Source of the DNA: Nitrospira sp.
GTDB taxonomy: Bacteria > Nitrospirota > Thermodesulfovibrionia > Thermodesulfovibrionales > SM23-35
Assembly: GCA_016873595.1 (NCBI GenBank)
Contig: VGWZ01000002.1
Coordinates: 1 to 28,320, forward strand
DNA length: 28,320 bases
Direction: 5' to 3'
The position numbers were made by a program, and so were the translations under genes. The first letter of the stretch is position 1. Every line of letters begins with the position of its first letter. The notes under the pieces were generated by a model. It was not told where the DNA came from and did not search any database. It saw nothing but the letters and a program-made list of their open reading frames with translations. Of the stretch, positions 6,823-15,721 are shown piece by piece.

Positions 6823-8207
6823 TATCCCAACCTCTCTGTGATCTCTCTTGCTGCGATTACACCTGAAACCGATGCCTGGATAAGCCCTCTGCTCACACCT
6901 GCACCGTCACCTACTGCGAACAGCTTATCAATCTCAGTCTCAAGGGACTCTGTGAGCTTCGGATGCATTGAGTAGAACTTCACTTCAGCTCCATAGAGAA
7001 GGGTATGTTCTGAGTTTATACCAGGAGCAATCCTGTCAAGTGCTTCGAGCATTTCGATGATGTCAGACATATGGCGATAAGGTATCACAAAACTTAAATC
7101 ACCTGGTGTAGCATCCTTGAGCGTTGGCTCCACACCCCCTTTTGCTATTCTTTCATGTGTTGATCGCCTTCCCTGCTTCAAATCTCCGAGCTTCTGCACA
7201 ATGACACCCTTACCAAGAAGATTTGCAAGCTCCGCGATATATCTTCCATATAATATAGGTTCATCAAATGGCTCTGTAAAGGAGGTGCTCACCAAAAGTG
7301 CAAAGTTTGTATTATTCGTTTTCCTGTTCGCATAGCTATGGCCATTGACTGTCCAGATACCTTTAAGGTATTCCTTTACAACCTCACCATAAGGATTTAC
7401 ACAGAATGTCCTTACCTTATCATTGAACTTTTTTGAATGGAAAATAAGTTTTGGTTCATAGGTTATTTTTGTGAGAGGTTCAAGTACAGTGGCTGGGATC
7501 TCAACCCGTACACCGATGTCAACAGGGTTTTTCATAAGTGTGAGGCGGAGTCGTTTTGTCTCTCTTTCAAGCCATCTCGAACCCTCCCGGCCCGGAGCAA
7601 GGATGACACATTGAGAATAAAACCTTGTGCCATCCTTAAGCCTTATGCCAACAGCCTTTCTTTTTTCTGTGATGACCCTGTCTGCCTCCACATCGAATAA
7701 CGTATCTACCTTTCTATTAAGGGTCTCCTTTATATTTTTCAGGAGTATCCTGCACCTCTCGGTACCGATATGTCTTATCTTTGAGGGTATAAACAGGAGG
7801 TTATTTTCTGATGCGATCTTTTCTATTTCGTGAATCTCTTCTTTGTGGTCTCCATAAGTTTCTTCGGGGGCACCATATCTCACATAGATGTCATCTACGT
7901 AGTGTATCAGGGATTGCAATCTCTCACTGCCTATATATCTTGACAGAAAACCTCCAATTTCAGGAGAAAGGTTCAATTTTCCATCACTGAAAGCGCCTGC
8001 ACCACCCCATCCACTCAGGAGTGCACATTCAGGACAGGTTGCACATGAAATTTCCCTTATTTCCATCGGACATATTCTCTTATCGATGTCATGGCCTTTT
8101 TCTATGATGAGGATGCGTGTATTTTCTTTCTGATTGAGCAATTCAAGAGCGGAGAATATTCCGGCAGGACCAGCCCCAACGATTATGACATCGTAATTTT
8201 TTTTCAT
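6822..8207 (-). CDS. FAD-dependent dehydrogenase of the COG2509 type
   Basis: A flavoprotein of 461 residues. The N-terminal Rossmann motif GAGPAG is at 11-16 after YDVIIV, with an acidic IIEKG at the end of the second strand. The region CPMEIREISCATC followed by GWGGAGAFSDGK is typical of the uncharacterised FAD-dependent dehydrogenases, and a second dinucleotide-type segment ends with VGDGAGVSRGLIQAS near the C-terminus. The Cys-rich stretch (four Cys) might bind metal or a cluster. The start is ATG 8207 rather than the longer frame from 8330, because the family starts just before the Rossmann strand and the extra segment overlaps surE. Substrate is unknown. It lies between surE and pcm and is co-transcribed with both. 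Confidence 0.88.
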   Translation of the reverse strand: MKKNYDVIIVGAGPAGIFSALELLNQKENTRILIIEKGHDIDKRICPMEIREISCATCPECALLSGWGGAGAFSDGKLNLSPEIGGFLSRYIGSERLQSLIHYVDDIYVRYGAPEETYGDHKEEIHEIEKIASENNLLFIPSKIRHIGTERCRILLKNIKETLNRKVDTLFDVEADRVITEKRKAVGIRLKDGTRFYSQCVILAPGREGSRWLERETKRLRLTLMKNPVDIGVRVEIPATVLEPLTKITYEPKLIFHSKKFNDKVRTFCVNPYGEVVKEYLKGIWTVNGHSYANRKTNNTNFALLVSTSFTEPFDEPILYGRYIAELANLLGKGVIVQKLGDLKQGRRSTHERIAKGGVEPTLKDATPGDLSFVIPYRHMSDIIEMLEALDRIAPGINSEHTLLYGAEVKFYSMHPKLTESLETEIDKLFAVGDGAGVSRGLIQASVSGVIAAREITERLG

Positions 8208-8208
8208 T

Positions 8209-8973
8209 TTAAGAGAGAAATGATAATGCGTTCTTAAGAAATTCCAATGCCTTATAATTTGTGAGATCAATATTGACAGGAGTGATAGAGATGTAGCCTT
8301 CATGAATGGCCTGGATATCTGTGTTATCACCGTGCTTTATATAAGGTTGACTCCCTCCTATCCAGTAATGTTTTTTTCCTTTCGGATCGATGATATCTTT
8401 AATGGAATTGTTATAAAACATTTTTCCCTGTCGTGTAAACTTCACTCCGAGGATGTTATTTTTGGGCACATTTGGTACATTTATATTGAGCAGGGTATTA
8501 TGTGGGAGGGATTTCTCCAGGATATATCTGCCAATCTTCACGGCAAAATCAGATGCCGTATCGAAATGTAAAGGAGAAGCATGTTCTTCTTCGATGAAAA
8601 GAGAGATGGCAAATGATGGGATGCCCATTATTGTACCCTCTATTGCAGCAGAGACGGTACCTGAATAGGTGATATCGTCTCCGAGATTTCCGCCTTTATT
8701 TATTCCTGACACAACAAGTGCAGGTTTCTCAGGTAACAATTTGTTTACCCCTAATATGACGCAGTCTGTAGGTGTGCCATTGATACTGTAAGTAAATTCA
8801 TTGATTTTTTCTACTTTGAGTGGTTTATGGAGTGTGAGGGAATGACTTGCTGCGCTTCTCTCTCTGTCAGGTGCAATAATATATGCATCTCCAAGTTCCT
8901 TCATTGCCCTGAAAAGGGCCATAATACCAGGGGAATGAATCCCATCGTCATTTGCAACAAGAATAAACGGCAT
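8209..8973 (-). CDS. surE: 5'/3'-nucleotidase SurE
   Basis: A metal-dependent nucleoside monophosphate phosphatase and survival protein of the cytoplasm, 254 residues. The N-terminal motif LVANDDGIHSPG (metal ligands D9, D10) and SGINKGGNLGDDITYSGTVSAA are the family's two signatures. The start is ATG 8973, because SurE proteins begin at this strand; a longer frame to 9114 would add 47 residues with no family support. The ATG has no Shine-Dalgarno, but a TACAAT lies 7 bp upstream, so a very short leader is possible. It is the first gene of the surE, FAD dehydrogenase, pcm unit and diverges from purM. Confidence 0.95.
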   Translation of the reverse strand: MPFILVANDDGIHSPGIMALFRAMKELGDAYIIAPDRERSAASHSLTLHKPLKVEKINEFTYSINGTPTDCVILGVNKLLPEKPALVVSGINKGGNLGDDITYSGTVSAAIEGTIMGIPSFAISLFIEEEHASPLHFDTASDFAVKIGRYILEKSLPHNTLLNINVPNVPKNNILGVKFTRQGKMFYNNSIKDIIDPKGKKHYWIGGSQPYIKHGDNTDIQAIHEGYISITPVNIDLTNYKALEFLKNALSFLS

Positions 8974-9100
8974 TATCACTATTGTATCAAAATAACTGCT
9001 TTCTTTGCGGGGAATTATTTCTGCTTGCCTTTTGTATATCATTTGTGCAATATATAAACATTTAAAATCTCCCTCATTAGAATAACTAATAACAAAATTT

Positions 9101-10135
9101 ATGAGTAGCGACATTACCTATAAGAAGTCCGGTGTTGATATTGAAGAAGGCGACAGGTTTATAAGCCTTATAACTCCAATGGTGAAGAGGACATTCAGAC
9201 CTGAAGTCATGACAGATATTGGTGCTTTCAGCGGCCTTTTCAAACTTGACATGACGAGGTACAGAGAGCCTGTGCTTGTAAGCGGAACAGATGGCGTAGG
9301 CACAAAACTGAAAGTAGCCTTTATGATGGACAGGCATACCACTGTCGGCATAGACCTTGTTGCGATGTGCGTAAATGATATACTCACCAGTGGTGCAGAA
9401 CCTCTCTTTTTCCTCGACTATTTTGCGACTGGCAAACTCAAGACAGGGAAAGCAATAGAAGTTATCTCAGGTATTGTGAATGGTTGTGAAGAGGCAGGCT
9501 GTTCCCTTATTGGCGGTGAGACTGCAGAAATGCCAGGATTTTATTCTGAGAATGAATATGATTTATCAGGTTTTGCAGTAGGTGTTGTGGATAAGGAAAA
9601 AATAATAGATGGTTCAAACATCAAAGAAGGGGATGTGATTATCGGCCTTGCGTCAAGCGGCCTTCACAGCAATGGATACTCACTGGTGAGAAAAATCTTC
9701 TTTGAATTAAACAAGTTTGATGTTGACAGCGATGTCCCGGAACTCGGGATTACACTCGGAGAAGAACTCCTGAAGCCTACGAGGATATATGTACAGGCGT
9801 TTATGGCATTAAAAAACAATCTTGAGATAAAAGGGATGGCTCACATCACAGGTGGAGGTATCCCGGGAAACCTTCCGAGGATATTACCTGAAAGAGTGAG
9901 TGCGAATATCAAGATTGGCTCCTGGCCTGTTCCGCCAATCTTTGATCTCATAGAAAAAATGGGGAATATACCTGACAAAGAAATGAAGAAGACTTTTAAT
10001 ATGGGAATAGGGTATATTATTGTGGTTTCTGAGGGGGTATCAAGAAGTGCAATCTCGTTACTTAATAACACTGGGTACAGAGCTTTTGTAATCGGTGGTA
10101 TTGAGAAAGGAGGTAGGGATGTTAGATATTTATAA
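9101..10135 (+). CDS. purM: phosphoribosylformylglycinamidine cyclo-ligase (AIR synthetase)
   Basis: Catalyses ATP-dependent ring closure of FGAM to aminoimidazole ribotide, step five of purine synthesis. The 344-residue length is normal. SGTDGVGTKLK at 61-71 is the nucleotide-binding loop; GGETAEMPGFY and MAHITGGGIPGNLPR are further PurM signatures. The ATG at 9101 lacks a Shine-Dalgarno. The last 17 bp overlap the start of the M23 peptidase gene, whose ribosome site is inside purM. The usual neighbour purN is present but 16 kb away. Confidence 0.97.
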   Translation: MSSDITYKKSGVDIEEGDRFISLITPMVKRTFRPEVMTDIGAFSGLFKLDMTRYREPVLVSGTDGVGTKLKVAFMMDRHTTVGIDLVAMCVNDILTSGAEPLFFLDYFATGKLKTGKAIEVISGIVNGCEEAGCSLIGGETAEMPGFYSENEYDLSGFAVGVVDKEKIIDGSNIKEGDVIIGLASSGLHSNGYSLVRKIFFELNKFDVDSDVPELGITLGEELLKPTRIYVQAFMALKNNLEIKGMAHITGGGIPGNLPRILPERVSANIKIGSWPVPPIFDLIEKMGNIPDKEMKKTFNMGIGYIIVVSEGVSRSAISLLNNTGYRAFVIGGIEKGGRDVRYL

Positions 10136-10964
10136 AATAAAAATTGTATTGAAAAAGGCATTCACTCCTATAACAATAATGTTAATCCCGCATAGTAATA
10201 CCAAACCTTTAAATCTTAAGGTTCCCTCAATAGGGGTGGTTATCTCGATACTATTATGGTTTATCGGAACTGTTTACGTTTTTTCAGTTGCAGTAGATAC
10301 CTTTGAGTATCGTGATATGAAAAAGAAACTGAATTACTATTCACAACAGTTTTTAGAACTTGATTCAACGATATCAGCACTCAAAAGGGCTGAAACTGAG
10401 TTCAAAAGATTGTTTTCCTTCGGCTCTAAAGATAAAGTCATTGAGAATGTTGATACATCAAACAGTGGCTCGATTGATATTGAAAGTCTGAAAGAACAGA
10501 TCAAGAAAACAACTGAAACAGTGGGTGAAATAAAAGATTATTTGCGCCTCCAGAAAGACCTCTATCTTGCAACTCCAAAGGGATTACCTGTGATGGGTAA
10601 TATTTCTTCTCCTTATGGAAAAAGAGAACATCCAAGAAGTGGCGAGGATGCATTTCATACCGGTATTGATATATCAACAAGTCCTGGAAATCCTATCAGG
10701 GCTACAGCAGATGGCATAGTGAGCTTTTCTGGATGGAACGGAGGGAGTGGCAACCTTGTTGTCCTGGAGCACGGTTTTGGCTTTTCAACTTTTTATGCAC
10801 ACAACAAGATGAATACTGTAAAAGTAGGGCAGAAAGTCAGTAGAGGTGAGGTAGTCGGCTATATAGGGTCTACGGGTAATGCGACAGGACCGCATGTGCA
10901 TTATGAGGTATGGAAAGATGGCAGGTCTGTAAATCCTCATACATACATAAAAGGGAGGTCATAA
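10119..10964 (+). CDS. membrane-anchored M23 (LytM-type) peptidase
   Basis: A cell-wall endopeptidase candidate of 281 residues. A single transmembrane segment is at about 37-59 with a short cytoplasmic start. It is followed by a helical, probably coiled-coil stretch (62-150) and a C-terminal M23 domain. The zinc ligands expected in the family are present: HTGID gives H180 and D184, and HVHYE gives H259 and H261; the catalytic YAH is at about 228. The active site is thus complete. The start is ATG 10119 because AAAGGAGG precedes it; longer frames lie within purM. The bactofilin gene starts at its stop (TAATG overlap). M23 peptidases next to bactofilins are a known pairing in which the bactofilin polymer positions the hydrolase to shape the cell. 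Confidence 0.94.
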   Translation: MLDIYKIKIVLKKAFTPITIMLIPHSNTKPLNLKVPSIGVVISILLWFIGTVYVFSVAVDTFEYRDMKKKLNYYSQQFLELDSTISALKRAETEFKRLFSFGSKDKVIENVDTSNSGSIDIESLKEQIKKTTETVGEIKDYLRLQKDLYLATPKGLPVMGNISSPYGKREHPRSGEDAFHTGIDISTSPGNPIRATADGIVSFSGWNGGSGNLVVLEHGFGFSTFYAHNKMNTVKVGQKVSRGEVVGYIGSTGNATGPHVHYEVWKDGRSVNPHTYIKGRS

Positions 10965-11347
10965 TGTTCACGAAAAATACAGAGAAAATGGAATCATTTA
11001 TTGGGGCCAATTCAAGTTTTAAAGGTGATGTTAATGTGAAAGGGACTCTGAGGATTGACGGTACAATGGAAGGAAATGTGAATGCTGACTGGGTAGTCCT
11101 TGGTGAAAAGGCTTCTCTAAAAGGTGATGTAGGAACAAGGGGTATTGTGATAGGCGGGAGAGTTGAGGGAAATCTGAGGGCTAAAGAGCTTATAGAGATC
11201 AAATCCAAGGGTCAGGTCTATGGGGAAATATTCACAAATAAGTTATCGATAGTTGAGGGCGGTGTGTTTAATGGTAAGTCTACTATGCAGGGAGACGAAT
11301 CGAATATAAATATAGTTGAGTTTCACGCAAAAGAGAAGGTCAATTAG
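10964..11347 (+). CDS. bactofilin
   Basis: A cytoskeletal beta-helix protein of 127 residues (DUF583). After a short tail (1-12) come repeated hexapeptide-like beta strands: SSFKGDVNVKGTLRIDGTMEGNV, then LKGDVGTRGIVIGGRVEGNL and further turns to about 110. Bactofilins polymerise without nucleotide and bind membrane through the N-terminal tail. The ATG at 10964 overlaps the stop of the M23 gene, and AGGGAGG lies just upstream. The coupling strongly suggests the two proteins act together in peptidoglycan remodelling. A shift of cell shape or appendage location is the usual role in other bacteria; which applies here is not visible. Confidence 0.95.
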   Translation: MFTKNTEKMESFIGANSSFKGDVNVKGTLRIDGTMEGNVNADWVVLGEKASLKGDVGTRGIVIGGRVEGNLRAKELIEIKSKGQVYGEIFTNKLSIVEGGVFNGKSTMQGDESNINIVEFHAKEKVN

Positions 11348-11382
11348 GTCATCTCATTATCAGTAAGCGGAGAGCTTCACCA

Positions 11383-11412
11383 TTGACAAAAATACACCAA
11401 AAAATTTATAAT
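11383..11412 (+). promoter_or_regulatory. near-consensus sigma70 promoter of the yceD-rpmF-plsX-fabH operon
   Basis: TTGACA (11383-11388) and TATAAT (11407-11412) are both perfect hexamers with an 18-bp spacer. The start would be near 11419 and the leader about 20 nt, T-rich and without a Shine-Dalgarno. Confidence 0.8.
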
Positions 11413-11438
11413 TAATCTTTTTTTTTCATATTTTTCAA

Positions 11439-11936
11439 ATGAAAGTGTTGATTTCAGAGATACCGGTCGAAGGGCTTGATTTTGATATAAAAGAGACAAT
11501 CAAATCTGATGACCTTTCCTCCCCTGTCAGAGGACAGCTGAGGATACTGAAGATAGGTGCTGAGGTTGTAGTAAGAGGTAATCTGATGGCTGATGTAGAG
11601 CTCCAGTGTAGCAGGTGCATGAAAGATTTTCGGAGTGAAGTATCTATTCCGGTTGATGTGATCTATCATCCTGTTGAAGAACTCAGAGGAGAAGAGAAGC
11701 ACGCACTGAGAGTCGAGGAACTTGATATGGGTTTTTATTCCGGGGGGATACTGGATCTCTTTGATCTTATCGAGGAGCAGATAATGCTCAATCTACCGAT
11801 GAAGCCCCTCTGTAATGAACTGTGCAAAGGAATATGTCTGAAATGCGGGGCAGACCTCAATGCAGGCGATTGCGCTTGTAATGAAATAAATAAAGATTCC
11901 AGATTCGAGGAATTAAAAAAGTTACTCAAGGAATGA
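11439..11936 (+). CDS. YceD/DUF177 family protein
   Basis: A 165-residue member of the DUF177 family, which nearly always sits directly before rpmF, as here. In plants and E. coli, homologues assist 23S rRNA accumulation, but the molecular role is unsettled. Cys pairs include CSRC (57-60) and a dense C-terminal group (C125, C129, C133, C136, C145, C147), which is a probable metal site. The ATG at 11439 has no Shine-Dalgarno and lies about 20 nt from the predicted transcription start. The rpmF start follows 12 bp after its stop. It is the first gene of the lipid/ribosome operon. Confidence 0.9.
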   Translation: MKVLISEIPVEGLDFDIKETIKSDDLSSPVRGQLRILKIGAEVVVRGNLMADVELQCSRCMKDFRSEVSIPVDVIYHPVEELRGEEKHALRVEELDMGFYSGGILDLFDLIEEQIMLNLPMKPLCNELCKGICLKCGADLNAGDCACNEINKDSRFEELKKLLKE

Positions 11937-11948
11937 AAGGAGTATACA

Positions 11949-12137
11949 TTGGCAAATCCTAAACATAGGCATACAAGGTCAAGACGGGATAAACGGAGGG
12001 CTCAATGGAAAGGCAGTCTTCCTAACCTGAGTGCATGTCCTGATTGCAATGAAATGAAAGTTTCTCACATGGTATGTCATAGTTGTGGGTCGTACAATGG
12101 CCGGAAGGTTCTTGAAGTAGTTGAAAAAGAAGCATGA
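11949..12137 (+). CDS. rpmF: 50S ribosomal protein bL32
   Basis: A 62-residue ribosomal protein. It begins ANPKHRHTRSRRDKRRAQW after the initiator, as usual for bL32. It is of the zinc-binding type, with CPDC at 30-33 and CHSC at 43-46. The start codon is TTG 11949, decided by the AAAGGAG 8 bp upstream and by family alignment; no ATG is available. The stop overlaps the plsX ATG (ATGA). Confidence 0.97.
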   Translation: MANPKHRHTRSRRDKRRAQWKGSLPNLSACPDCNEMKVSHMVCHSCGSYNGRKVLEVVEKEA

Positions 12138-13150
12138 GAATTGCCCTTGATGCAATGGGGGGTGATTACGCCCCTGCAGTAAATGTTGAGGGTGCGATTG
12201 AGACGGTAAGTGATTTTGAGGACATAGATATTATTCTTGTTGGTGAAGAGCCCTTAATAAAAAGAGAACTTGATACTAAAAAATACCCTCATCACCGGAT
12301 AGCAATAAAGCACGCCTCACAGGTTGTCAAGATGGATGAGTCTCCTTCTGTTGCGATAAGGAAAAAGAGGGACTCGTCTATAAGAAAGGGACTCGAGCTT
12401 GTAAAAGATGGCGGGGCAGATGCCTTTGTGAGCGCCGGACATTCGGGTGTGGTAATGGCAACAGCGTTGCTGCTCCTCAGAACCTCTCATAAGGTTGATA
12501 GACCGGCAATCGCAGCGATAATGCCTACCCTTAAAGCCCCGGTTGTTCTTATCGATGCAGGTGCAAATCTCTACTGCAAACCTGAAAACCTCCTTCAGTT
12601 TGCATTAATGGGAAATACTTACTGCAGTTCGATCCTTCAAAGGTCTGAACCGAAGGTTGCACTTCTGAGTATCGGAGAAGAAGACACGAAAGGGAATGAA
12701 CTTACCAAAGAAGCATTCAAACTTCTCAAACAAGCGAATATACATTTTACAGGTAATATTGATGGAAAGGATATATTTACTGGAAATGCTGATGTGATTG
12801 TGTGTGACGGATTTACAGGGAATGTGGTACTGAAAACCAGTGAGGGGCTTGCAGATGCAATCATTAAGATGCTCAAACGGGAGATCGTTGACATAGCAGT
12901 GGGAAGGATTGGATACCTTTTGATGAAACCTGCCTTGAGAAATTTTAAAAAGAAAACAGACTATGATGAGTATGGTGGTGCGCCACTCCTCGGCATAAAT
13001 GGCACATGTATAATCAGCCACGGGAGATCAACTTCAAAGGCGATAAAAAATGCCCTGAAGGTTGCTGCAGATTTTTCGGAAAAAAAGGTCTACGAGATCA
13101 TTGCAACCGAAATAGAGAAAAGCGAAGGAGAAAAGATTGCGAAGAAGTAG
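12134..13150 (+). CDS. plsX: phosphate acyltransferase PlsX
   Basis: A peripheral membrane enzyme that converts acyl-ACP and phosphate to acyl-phosphate for phospholipid synthesis. The 338-residue product opens with the hallmark RIALDAMGGDYAP. VSAGHSGVVMATALLLL at about 100 and DGFTGNVVLKTSEG at about 222 are further family blocks. It overlaps rpmF by 4 bp, and fabH by 14 bp. The order rpmF-plsX-fabH is conserved widely, linking ribosome and membrane synthesis. Confidence 0.97.
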   Translation: MRIALDAMGGDYAPAVNVEGAIETVSDFEDIDIILVGEEPLIKRELDTKKYPHHRIAIKHASQVVKMDESPSVAIRKKRDSSIRKGLELVKDGGADAFVSAGHSGVVMATALLLLRTSHKVDRPAIAAIMPTLKAPVVLIDAGANLYCKPENLLQFALMGNTYCSSILQRSEPKVALLSIGEEDTKGNELTKEAFKLLKQANIHFTGNIDGKDIFTGNADVIVCDGFTGNVVLKTSEGLADAIIKMLKREIVDIAVGRIGYLLMKPALRNFKKKTDYDEYGGAPLLGINGTCIISHGRSTSKAIKNALKVAADFSEKKVYEIIATEIEKSEGEKIAKK

Positions 13151-14117
13151 GATTGTATCTACAGGGTCATATGTTCCGGAAAAAGTCCTCACAAATGTTG
13201 ACCTTGAAAAAATGGTTGATACCTCTGATGAATGGATTATCGAAAGGACAGGTATAAAAGAGAGGAGGATAGCTGATGAAGGTCAAGCAGCATCAGATCT
13301 TGCATATGAGGCATCAAAGGGAGCATTAAAAGATGCTCACCTTAAGCCAGAAGATTTAGATCTCATTATTGTGAGTACAGTGACAGGTGATATGCCTTTT
13401 CCGTCGACTGCCTGCATTCTTCAGGATAAACTTGGGGCAAAGAAAGCAACGGCATTTGATATAAATGCAGCCTGTTCAGGATTTCTTTATGGGCTCTATG
13501 TTGCAGATAGTTTTATAAAATCAGGTATCCATAAAAGAATTCTTATAGTTGGCACAGAGGTGCTTTCGAGGATTACAGACTGGGACGATAGAACGACATG
13601 TATCCTGTTTGGAGATGGTGCTGGTGCATCAATTATTGAACCATCAGAAGAAGAAAGAGGTATAATTTCCATGCATATCTATTCAGATGGGAGCATGTGG
13701 GATCTTTTGAATATGCCGGGCGGAGGGTCAAGGAACCCTGCTTCGAAGAATTCTATCGAAAAGGGACTTCATTTCATCAAAATGAAAGGAAATGAGACAT
13801 TTAAGGTTGCGGTCAGAAAATTAGAAGACCTTGCAGTGAAGATTCTTGAAGAGAATAAGTTAGAGCCCTCACAGATTTCACTTCTTATACCGCATCAAGC
13901 GAATCTTCGCATCATACAGGCAATTGTTGAAAGACTCGGCATACCTATGGATAAGGTCTGTATAAACATTGACAGGTATGGGAATACGTCTGCTGCATCA
14001 ATCCCGATAGCCCTTGATGAAGCAGTAAGAACTGGAAAAGTAAAAGAAGGAGATTATATCTTGCTCGAGGCTTTCGGGGGTGGGCTTACATGGGCCTCGG
14101 CATTGATAAAATGGTAG
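13137..14117 (+). CDS. fabH: beta-ketoacyl-ACP synthase III
   Basis: Starts fatty-acid synthesis by condensing acetyl-CoA with malonyl-ACP. The 326-residue protein has the complete catalytic triad C113 (AACSGF), H253 (PHQANLRI) and N283 (GNTSAASIP). The start is TTG 13137, with GAAGGAG 6-8 bp upstream inside plsX; family members begin about ten residues before the TGSYVP strand, and no ATG is near. FabH is last in the operon. It ends 7 bp from the convergent stop of the VTT protein, with no visible terminator in between. Confidence 0.97.
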   Translation: MRRSRIVSTGSYVPEKVLTNVDLEKMVDTSDEWIIERTGIKERRIADEGQAASDLAYEASKGALKDAHLKPEDLDLIIVSTVTGDMPFPSTACILQDKLGAKKATAFDINAACSGFLYGLYVADSFIKSGIHKRILIVGTEVLSRITDWDDRTTCILFGDGAGASIIEPSEEERGIISMHIYSDGSMWDLLNMPGGGSRNPASKNSIEKGLHFIKMKGNETFKVAVRKLEDLAVKILEENKLEPSQISLLIPHQANLRIIQAIVERLGIPMDKVCINIDRYGNTSAASIPIALDEAVRTGKVKEGDYILLEAFGGGLTWASALIKW

Positions 14118-14124
14118 TTCTTTT

Positions 14125-14928
14125 TCATTCTTCTTTGTGCCGACTTGTTGGCATATCCGGTTCGTTTTTTATAGGTGTCTTACTTGTATGTGACCATTTC
14201 TTGAAAAGCCTTTCAAGTTTATCCCTGAAGGCCATTGCAACCAGTACGGTAACTATCGCAAACCCTACAAGTATAAATAACTCACGATACTGGTGTTTAC
14301 GGATATAGGCGCCTCCGAGGGTAAGTAATACGGTTCCTAAAAACCTTCCCGCAGTGCTTACCACAAAAAATTCTTTAAATCTCATTGGTCCCATACCCAG
14401 AATATAGCAGAGATAATCCTTTGGAAAACCGGGTATAAGAAAGAGCAGGAATACGAGGAAGCCTCCCTTATGCCTTAACTTTAATATATAATCGAATCGT
14501 TCTAATGTCTCTTTTTTAACAACTTTTTCAACGAAGGGCTTGCCAAGAAACCTTGAAAGGCTAAAGGCAATTACGGAGCCCAGTGTTAACCCTATGGTTG
14601 AAAAAATAATACCAAATACAGGCCCGTAGAGATACCCTCCGACAAAGCCGGTGACCTCTCCCGGAATAGGTGCTGCCACAACCTGTAACGATTGGATGAT
14701 GATGAAACTGAGAAATGAGTAGGGGCCTATATACTGGAGTAACTCGATGAGCCTATTTTTTTCTACAAATAGATGAAATACTTCGCTCTCATACAAAATT
14801 TCAACGAGTGCTATAAAGGTAATCAGGATGATTAACCCAAGCCACACAGGGGCTCCAAACAATAAAATAGTAGCTGGATAGTGTTTTTCTATCTCATCTC
14901 TGTGTTCCGTTTTATCTTCACCTGTCAT
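14125..14928 (-). CDS. VTT-domain (TVP38/TMEM64, DedA-like) membrane protein
   Basis: An integral membrane protein of 267 residues with about six hydrophobic segments (near 26-46, 66-84, 92-120, 155-178, 190-206, 215-233). The central half reads PIPGEVTGFVGGYLYGPVFG and then FLLFLIPGFPKDYLCYILGM. The glycine-rich re-entrant G-FxGGYLxG motif and PGFPKD are hallmarks of the VTT/SNARE-associated family, which includes scramblase-like and DedA proteins. The ATG overlaps the slipin stop (ATGA), so the two are translationally coupled. Substrate is unknown; lipid transport or envelope homeostasis fits with NfeD and slipin. Confidence 0.9.
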   Translation of the reverse strand: MTGEDKTEHRDEIEKHYPATILLFGAPVWLGLIILITFIALVEILYESEVFHLFVEKNRLIELLQYIGPYSFLSFIIIQSLQVVAAPIPGEVTGFVGGYLYGPVFGIIFSTIGLTLGSVIAFSLSRFLGKPFVEKVVKKETLERFDYILKLRHKGGFLVFLLFLIPGFPKDYLCYILGMGPMRFKEFFVVSTAGRFLGTVLLTLGGAYIRKHQYRELFILVGFAIVTVLVAMAFRDKLERLFKKWSHTSKTPIKNEPDMPTSRHKEE

Positions 14929-15701
14929 TTTACTTCTTTCCCGAGTTTCTCCATGAATGGCTTAAGCAGATCTATCGGTACAGGGAATATTATTGTTGAG
15001 TTTTTCTCTGTAGCAATCTCTGTGAGTGTCTGAAGGAACCTGAGCTGTAATGCTCCACTTTCTGTTGCTATAATCTTTGCCGCATCTGCAAGCTTCTGTG
15101 ATGCCTGAAACTCTCCTTCAGCATGGATAATCTTTGCCCTTCTTTCACGTTCGGCCTCTGCCTGTTTTGCTATTGCCCTCTGCATCTCTATTGGCAGGTC
15201 AACATTCTTCACCTCGACTGCTGTCACCTTTATTCCCCACGGCTCTGTCTGGAAGTCAATGACCTTCTGGAGTTCAGCATTTACCTCTTCCCTCTTTGAT
15301 AACAAGTCATCGAGCTGGCTCTGACCGAGGATGCTCCTGAGTGTTGTCTGTGCCATCTGTGATGTCGCGTAGTAAAAATCCTCGACCTCTGTAATTGCCT
15401 TTATAGAGTCCATCACCCTGAAATAGACAACAGCATTCACCTTAACCGAGATATTATCCTTTGTAATAACATCCTGAGCTGGAACATCCATTGTGACAGT
15501 GCGAAGGCTGACCTTAACAAGTTTATCAATTATCGGCCAGATAATAACGAGTCCAGGTCCTTTTACGGGTATAACCCTTCCAAGTCTGAACACAACTCCT
15601 CTCTCATACTCCCGCAGGATCTTAATTGCACTTGAGAGGAAATAAACAATTAAGATTATTACTAACAGATAACCCATAAATGATGGTGCTAACGTTGGCA
15701 T
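14925..15701 (-). CDS. slipin/stomatin (SPFH/band 7) protein
   Basis: A membrane-associated scaffold of 258 residues. One N-terminal hydrophobic hairpin or helix (about 9-27) is followed by the SPFH domain, which begins REYERGVVFRLGR and includes LRTVTMDVPAQDVITKDNISV. An Ala/Glu-rich coiled region (about 186-215, AKQAEAERERRAKIIHAEGE) mediates oligomerisation. ATG 15701 has a strong AAAAGGAGG 6-7 bp upstream. Prokaryotic slipins sit beside NfeD proteins, which may cleave them; the same arrangement is seen here, the gene beginning 20 bp after the nfeD stop. Confidence 0.95.
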   Translation of the reverse strand: MPTLAPSFMGYLLVIILIVYFLSSAIKILREYERGVVFRLGRVIPVKGPGLVIIWPIIDKLVKVSLRTVTMDVPAQDVITKDNISVKVNAVVYFRVMDSIKAITEVEDFYYATSQMAQTTLRSILGQSQLDDLLSKREEVNAELQKVIDFQTEPWGIKVTAVEVKNVDLPIEMQRAIAKQAEAERERRAKIIHAEGEFQASQKLADAAKIIATESGALQLRFLQTLTEIATEKNSTIIFPVPIDLLKPFMEKLGKEVK

Positions 15702-15721
15702 ACTTACCTCCTTTTAGAAAT

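Noticed and set aside
8208..8330. N-terminal extension of the FAD dehydrogenase
   Set aside because: The extra 41 residues lie before the Rossmann strand, overlap the end of surE and have no family support; ATG 8207 is preferred.
8974..9114. N-terminal extension of SurE
   Set aside because: SurE begins at the strand before NDDG; the extension overlaps the purM start and upstream region.
12605..13021. Minus-strand ORF opposite plsX
   Set aside because: It is a shadow of the conserved PlsX reading frame and has no recognisable protein features.
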